NCBI GenBank assembly: GCA_030620095.1
Contig: JAUTXW010005184.1
Span: 252,501 to 316,500, forward strand
Length of the DNA stretch: 64,000 nt
Reading direction: 5' to 3'
Source of the DNA: Kuschelorhynchus macadamiae
Lineage: Eukaryota; Arthropoda; Insecta; Coleoptera; Curculionidae
The notes beneath the pieces are model-generated. The model made no database searches. It saw nothing but the letters and a program-made list of their open reading frames with translations, and was not told where the DNA came from. The translations under genes were made by a program, and so were the position numbers. This document shows positions 61,281 to 64,000 of this stretch, one piece after another (within the stretch, counting starts at the first letter, position 1; every line of letters starts with the position of its first letter).

Positions 61281-62189
61281 CCATGATGTACACAAATAAT
61301 CGTAATAGCCTCGTCTCTTGCTTACGTAACTGCGTCAACAACAAGTTTCTATTCCTAGCAAGTAGGCGAATGATAATTCTTTGTATTCTCAGGATATATC
61401 GAAGGTACTTTGGAATTACGTTACAAGCATATTCATTATTTTGGTAAAAGGAAATATTAAAATACAAAATTTAGATTATCTTCAACAACTGTTATTTTAA
61501 AAAGTTGAAGCAGAAGATAGTATTCTACTGAATACCTCACAGATAATTCACATTTGTACTTCTTTCATGACCGATCGCTCAATCCTACAAAGAAACCAAG
61601 GAAACACACATTACACATTTTGAAAAAACCTTAAAATAAAACAGTCAATAAAGTGATGATAAATTTCGATTTTATATATGTCTATTTGGTTAAAATAAAC
61701 GGCCGTCGAATTGTTAGATGCATTAACCAAAAATTCCTATATGATTTGGACTTGAACGGTGAGCCCATAAAATAGTGACAATTACAAGTTGAACCTGTGT
61801 TAAACCTGTGTCTTCCAATAAGGTCAATTTTTGTCTTGTCTTTGAATTTTTTGTTTTAGAAGCTACTGTATCATCAACAGCAAACGCAATTGCGGCTCGC
61901 TTAATGTCTCACTCCATTCACAACTATGCAATCGTCATACTTTTTTGGTAATTAAAACAATTGCCTTTGCCTTCTTAACTAAGACCTTATAGAGTTCATA
62001 TGTTAAAAAAGGTTCAGGCCACTGTTTTCCAATCTCTCGAAGTCCTACTTATAAAATAATAACCATTGGATATTCTAATATCTAACAGTAGAACAATGAC
62101 TTATCCTAAAATAAGATAGCAGATTTAATTACTGCACAGCTAATACAACTAGATGCGTGTAGTAGTGAAGTTTTCGGTATATTTGGATC
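61281..62189. other. No gene recognised
   Basis: Contains a minus-strand open frame 61467-61189 without motif and a CG-richer stretch near 61880. Nothing supported. Confidence 0.35.
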
Positions 62190-62640
62190 TTTTTATCTTT
62201 GCATAGATAGATAGATAGGGAGTATGGAGGGGTGACTTGCGCCAACTTGTTACTTAGGCCTCTCAAGTGGGCTCATTGTATCCTCCTTCGAAGTTTTACT
62301 CGTCGAGTCAGCCAACAGCATTGATGTAGTTCAGTACAGTAGCTGCCGAGCATCCTCCGATTGTGGCCATTTCTGAAAATCTTTCCCCCATGATAGATTC
62401 TCATTTACAAGAGCTGGGTAGTAACAAAGAACATGTCCAGCAGTCTCGTCGTCCTCGTTGCACCCCCTACAACTTGGATCCGGGAGGACACCCAAGGTGG
62501 GAAGGTGTTTGTTTAGCTTGCAGTGTCCCGTTATGGCATTCCTACCAGTATTCTAAGATTTCCTCGAGAGAGCCCTAGGAGGTACTCTGTTCGAGCGTCC
62601 TCAGGGCCTCGAATTGCGGCACGTGAGTGTCTATGTATCT
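62190..62640 (-). pseudogene. Non-LTR retrotransposon (LINE) 3' coding end
   Basis: The minus strand reads ITGHCKLNKHLPTLGVLPDP then SCRGCNEDDETAGHVLCYYP. The TGHC...C..C....ET..H...C pattern is the Cys/His block after the RNase H region in Jockey/R1-group LINE proteins. About 60 further codons follow to a stop near 62240. Two small frame changes appear upstream of the block. A short (GATA)-type run, TAGATAGATAGATAG at 62204-62218, lies at the 3' side. The base composition is clearly GC-richer than the flanks, which suggests a relatively late arrival. Confidence 0.72.
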
Positions 62641-64000
62641 TTGCATCTCACAACCGTGGCTGCTAGAATAGTAACAATATTTGTTTATGGCTGTCTATAT
62701 AAATTATTTTTTAGAGAAGCTTATAAATATATAATTTGAAAGGTTATGATAAGACTCATATGATTGATAATTTGCTTCTTACATTCTTATTTAAGAAAAT
62801 TCAAATGTTAAAATATTAATTTGGATCTGCCTCGAAATGATTTTTTTTTATGAAATCATTGTCGAACCAGCCATTAAAGGAAGTTATTGGCTGGTTTACA
62901 AGACTTTCGATTATTGTTTTATTTAAATACAAATTATAACTTGTCTAACATACTTAAAAAAAATATTATACTTACCTTGTATTATATGTTTACATATCGT
63001 GCATTTTTTGCCATTCTTCATCAAATATGATATCAAATACAGCTTGTATGCGCCACTTACTTTGCCATAATCTTAATCGTGCTATGAATTATCTTGCATC
63101 ATTTAATACGCTAGAAAACGTTATATTCCCTACAGATGAATTAAAAATTCACCTCCACAGATGTGCTTAACAGCATCGCTTCAGCTTAATGTTCTGTGAA
63201 GCATGAATATGGGGCACACGAGGATAACAATGGAATGACTACTTCGTGGTGTGAAAATTTATCTCTCTGAATACTGAATCTACTAGCTAGCTTTGTTACC
63301 AGTTCTAAGAGTTTTATACATTTATATCTTATTCAAAAAACCAGTAAGAATATGTTTTTCATACAACATTCCATCTTTTATATAAATTCTCTATTACTTA
63401 AATTTAATGCATTAGTAAACAGGATATCTTGAGCTATCCTAAATCACGTTTTAGTTTCAAAGCAAGTATTTCACTACCATTAACATTTTAAAAATATATT
63501 GTGCTTTTAATTGCTAATTTAGTACACTGATTCATCCGAAATGCGCTTTTTATATTTTCCTTATCGCGTTTTGAAGATTTCTTCGAATTTTTGTGGTTTT
63601 CTAGCTTCATTTAAAGAAAATATTGTCATTAAAAAATACGTTTTGAATACTCAGTTGCTTTTTTTAACTCTTTGTAATTATGTAATTTTTTCTGTTAACA
63701 AGCATATGTAGAGATATTAATTAGGCCTACATTTTTAACTGATATTTTTCGAAAAGGTAAATACTATTTTTGCTTTTACTAACATAAAGTAAGATAACTT
63801 TTTCTCCGGCGGGGGAATAATCGTTTTCTTTGGAGGTTTTTGAGTGGTTTTCACGCTTGCCTTGATGCTCGGTTAATGCAATGTATCCTTTCCTGGGGCA
63901 AGCATTACATTTGACAACTGAAAAAAAAAGTCATTACTTTTTTATTGTGTGTTAACATAACATACACTTAATACCCTCATGAAAATTAGCAACGATGACT
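62641..64000. other. No gene called; one codon-like stretch at 62993-63120
   Basis: On the minus strand 63118-62993 reads, with one stop, FIARLRLWQSKWRIQAVFD and then EEWQKMHDM to a stop. It looks protein-like, but I do not recognise the family. The remainder is AT-rich without features. Confidence 0.3.

Noticed and set aside
62868..62899. AACCAGCC...GGCTGGTT inverted pair
   Set aside because: Eight-base arms with a 15-base loop are within chance expectation for the window.

Overview
The window looks like a gene-poor, AT-rich stretch of an arthropod (most likely insect) nuclear genome. I base this on the transposon families present: a THAP-domain P element, Penelope-like elements with GIY-YIG endonuclease, a ZMYM/DUF4371-type hAT, Ty3/gypsy and non-LTR remnants, and eukaryotic tyrosine-recombinase genes. 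Spliced genes and long (TA)n microsatellites agree with this. I cannot name the species. I found no convincing ordinary host gene, rRNA, tRNA, CRISPR array or bacterial operon.

Layout. 1-9.2 kb: three (TA)n arrays (one of 424 bp), a ~1.9 kb foldback at 2148-4085, a DDE-transposase scrap at ~6.9 kb and anonymous repeats at 7.1-8.3 kb. 9253-13318: a P-superfamily element with perfect 30-bp terminal inverted repeats and a perfect 8-bp target duplication, carrying a broken spliced THAP9-like transposase on the minus strand. 13.6-16 kb: long direct repeats related to those at 7 kb. 16.4-20.8 kb: a Penelope-like element (PLE-A) with three pLTR copies and an inverted, 5'-truncated second copy. 21.1 kb: a Tc1-like HTH scrap. 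24.3-25.7 kb: a degenerate ~120-bp tandem repeat. 26590-31514: a four-exon gene with Cys/His fingers, a tyrosine-recombinase core and a conserved-looking tail, broken by three frameshifts and a stop just before the catalytic tyrosine. 33.4-34.7 and 42.9-44.2 kb: two clusters of one foldback/tandem repeat family. 36.3-37.45 kb: PLE-B. 44.56-45.54 kb: relic of a second, unrelated tyrosine recombinase. 49482-52543: a hAT element with terminal repeats and near-perfect 8-bp duplication, nested in a non-LTR fragment. 54.9-56.3 kb: PLE-C. 56.9-59.05 kb: degenerate Ty3/gypsy gag and pol. 59.26-61.06 kb: PLE-D, a GIY-YIG remnant between inverted repeats. 62.2-62.6 kb: a non-LTR 3' end.

The parts do not form one pathway; this is a layered transposon graveyard. 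The most informative items are the P element whose termini are pristine while its gene is broken, the two distinct eukaryotic tyrosine recombinases, and four Penelope-like loci showing inverted, tandem and foldback arrangements. Many coding breaks fall in or near A/T homopolymers, so some may be assembly indels rather than decay. All family calls were made by eye from motifs; no database search was run.
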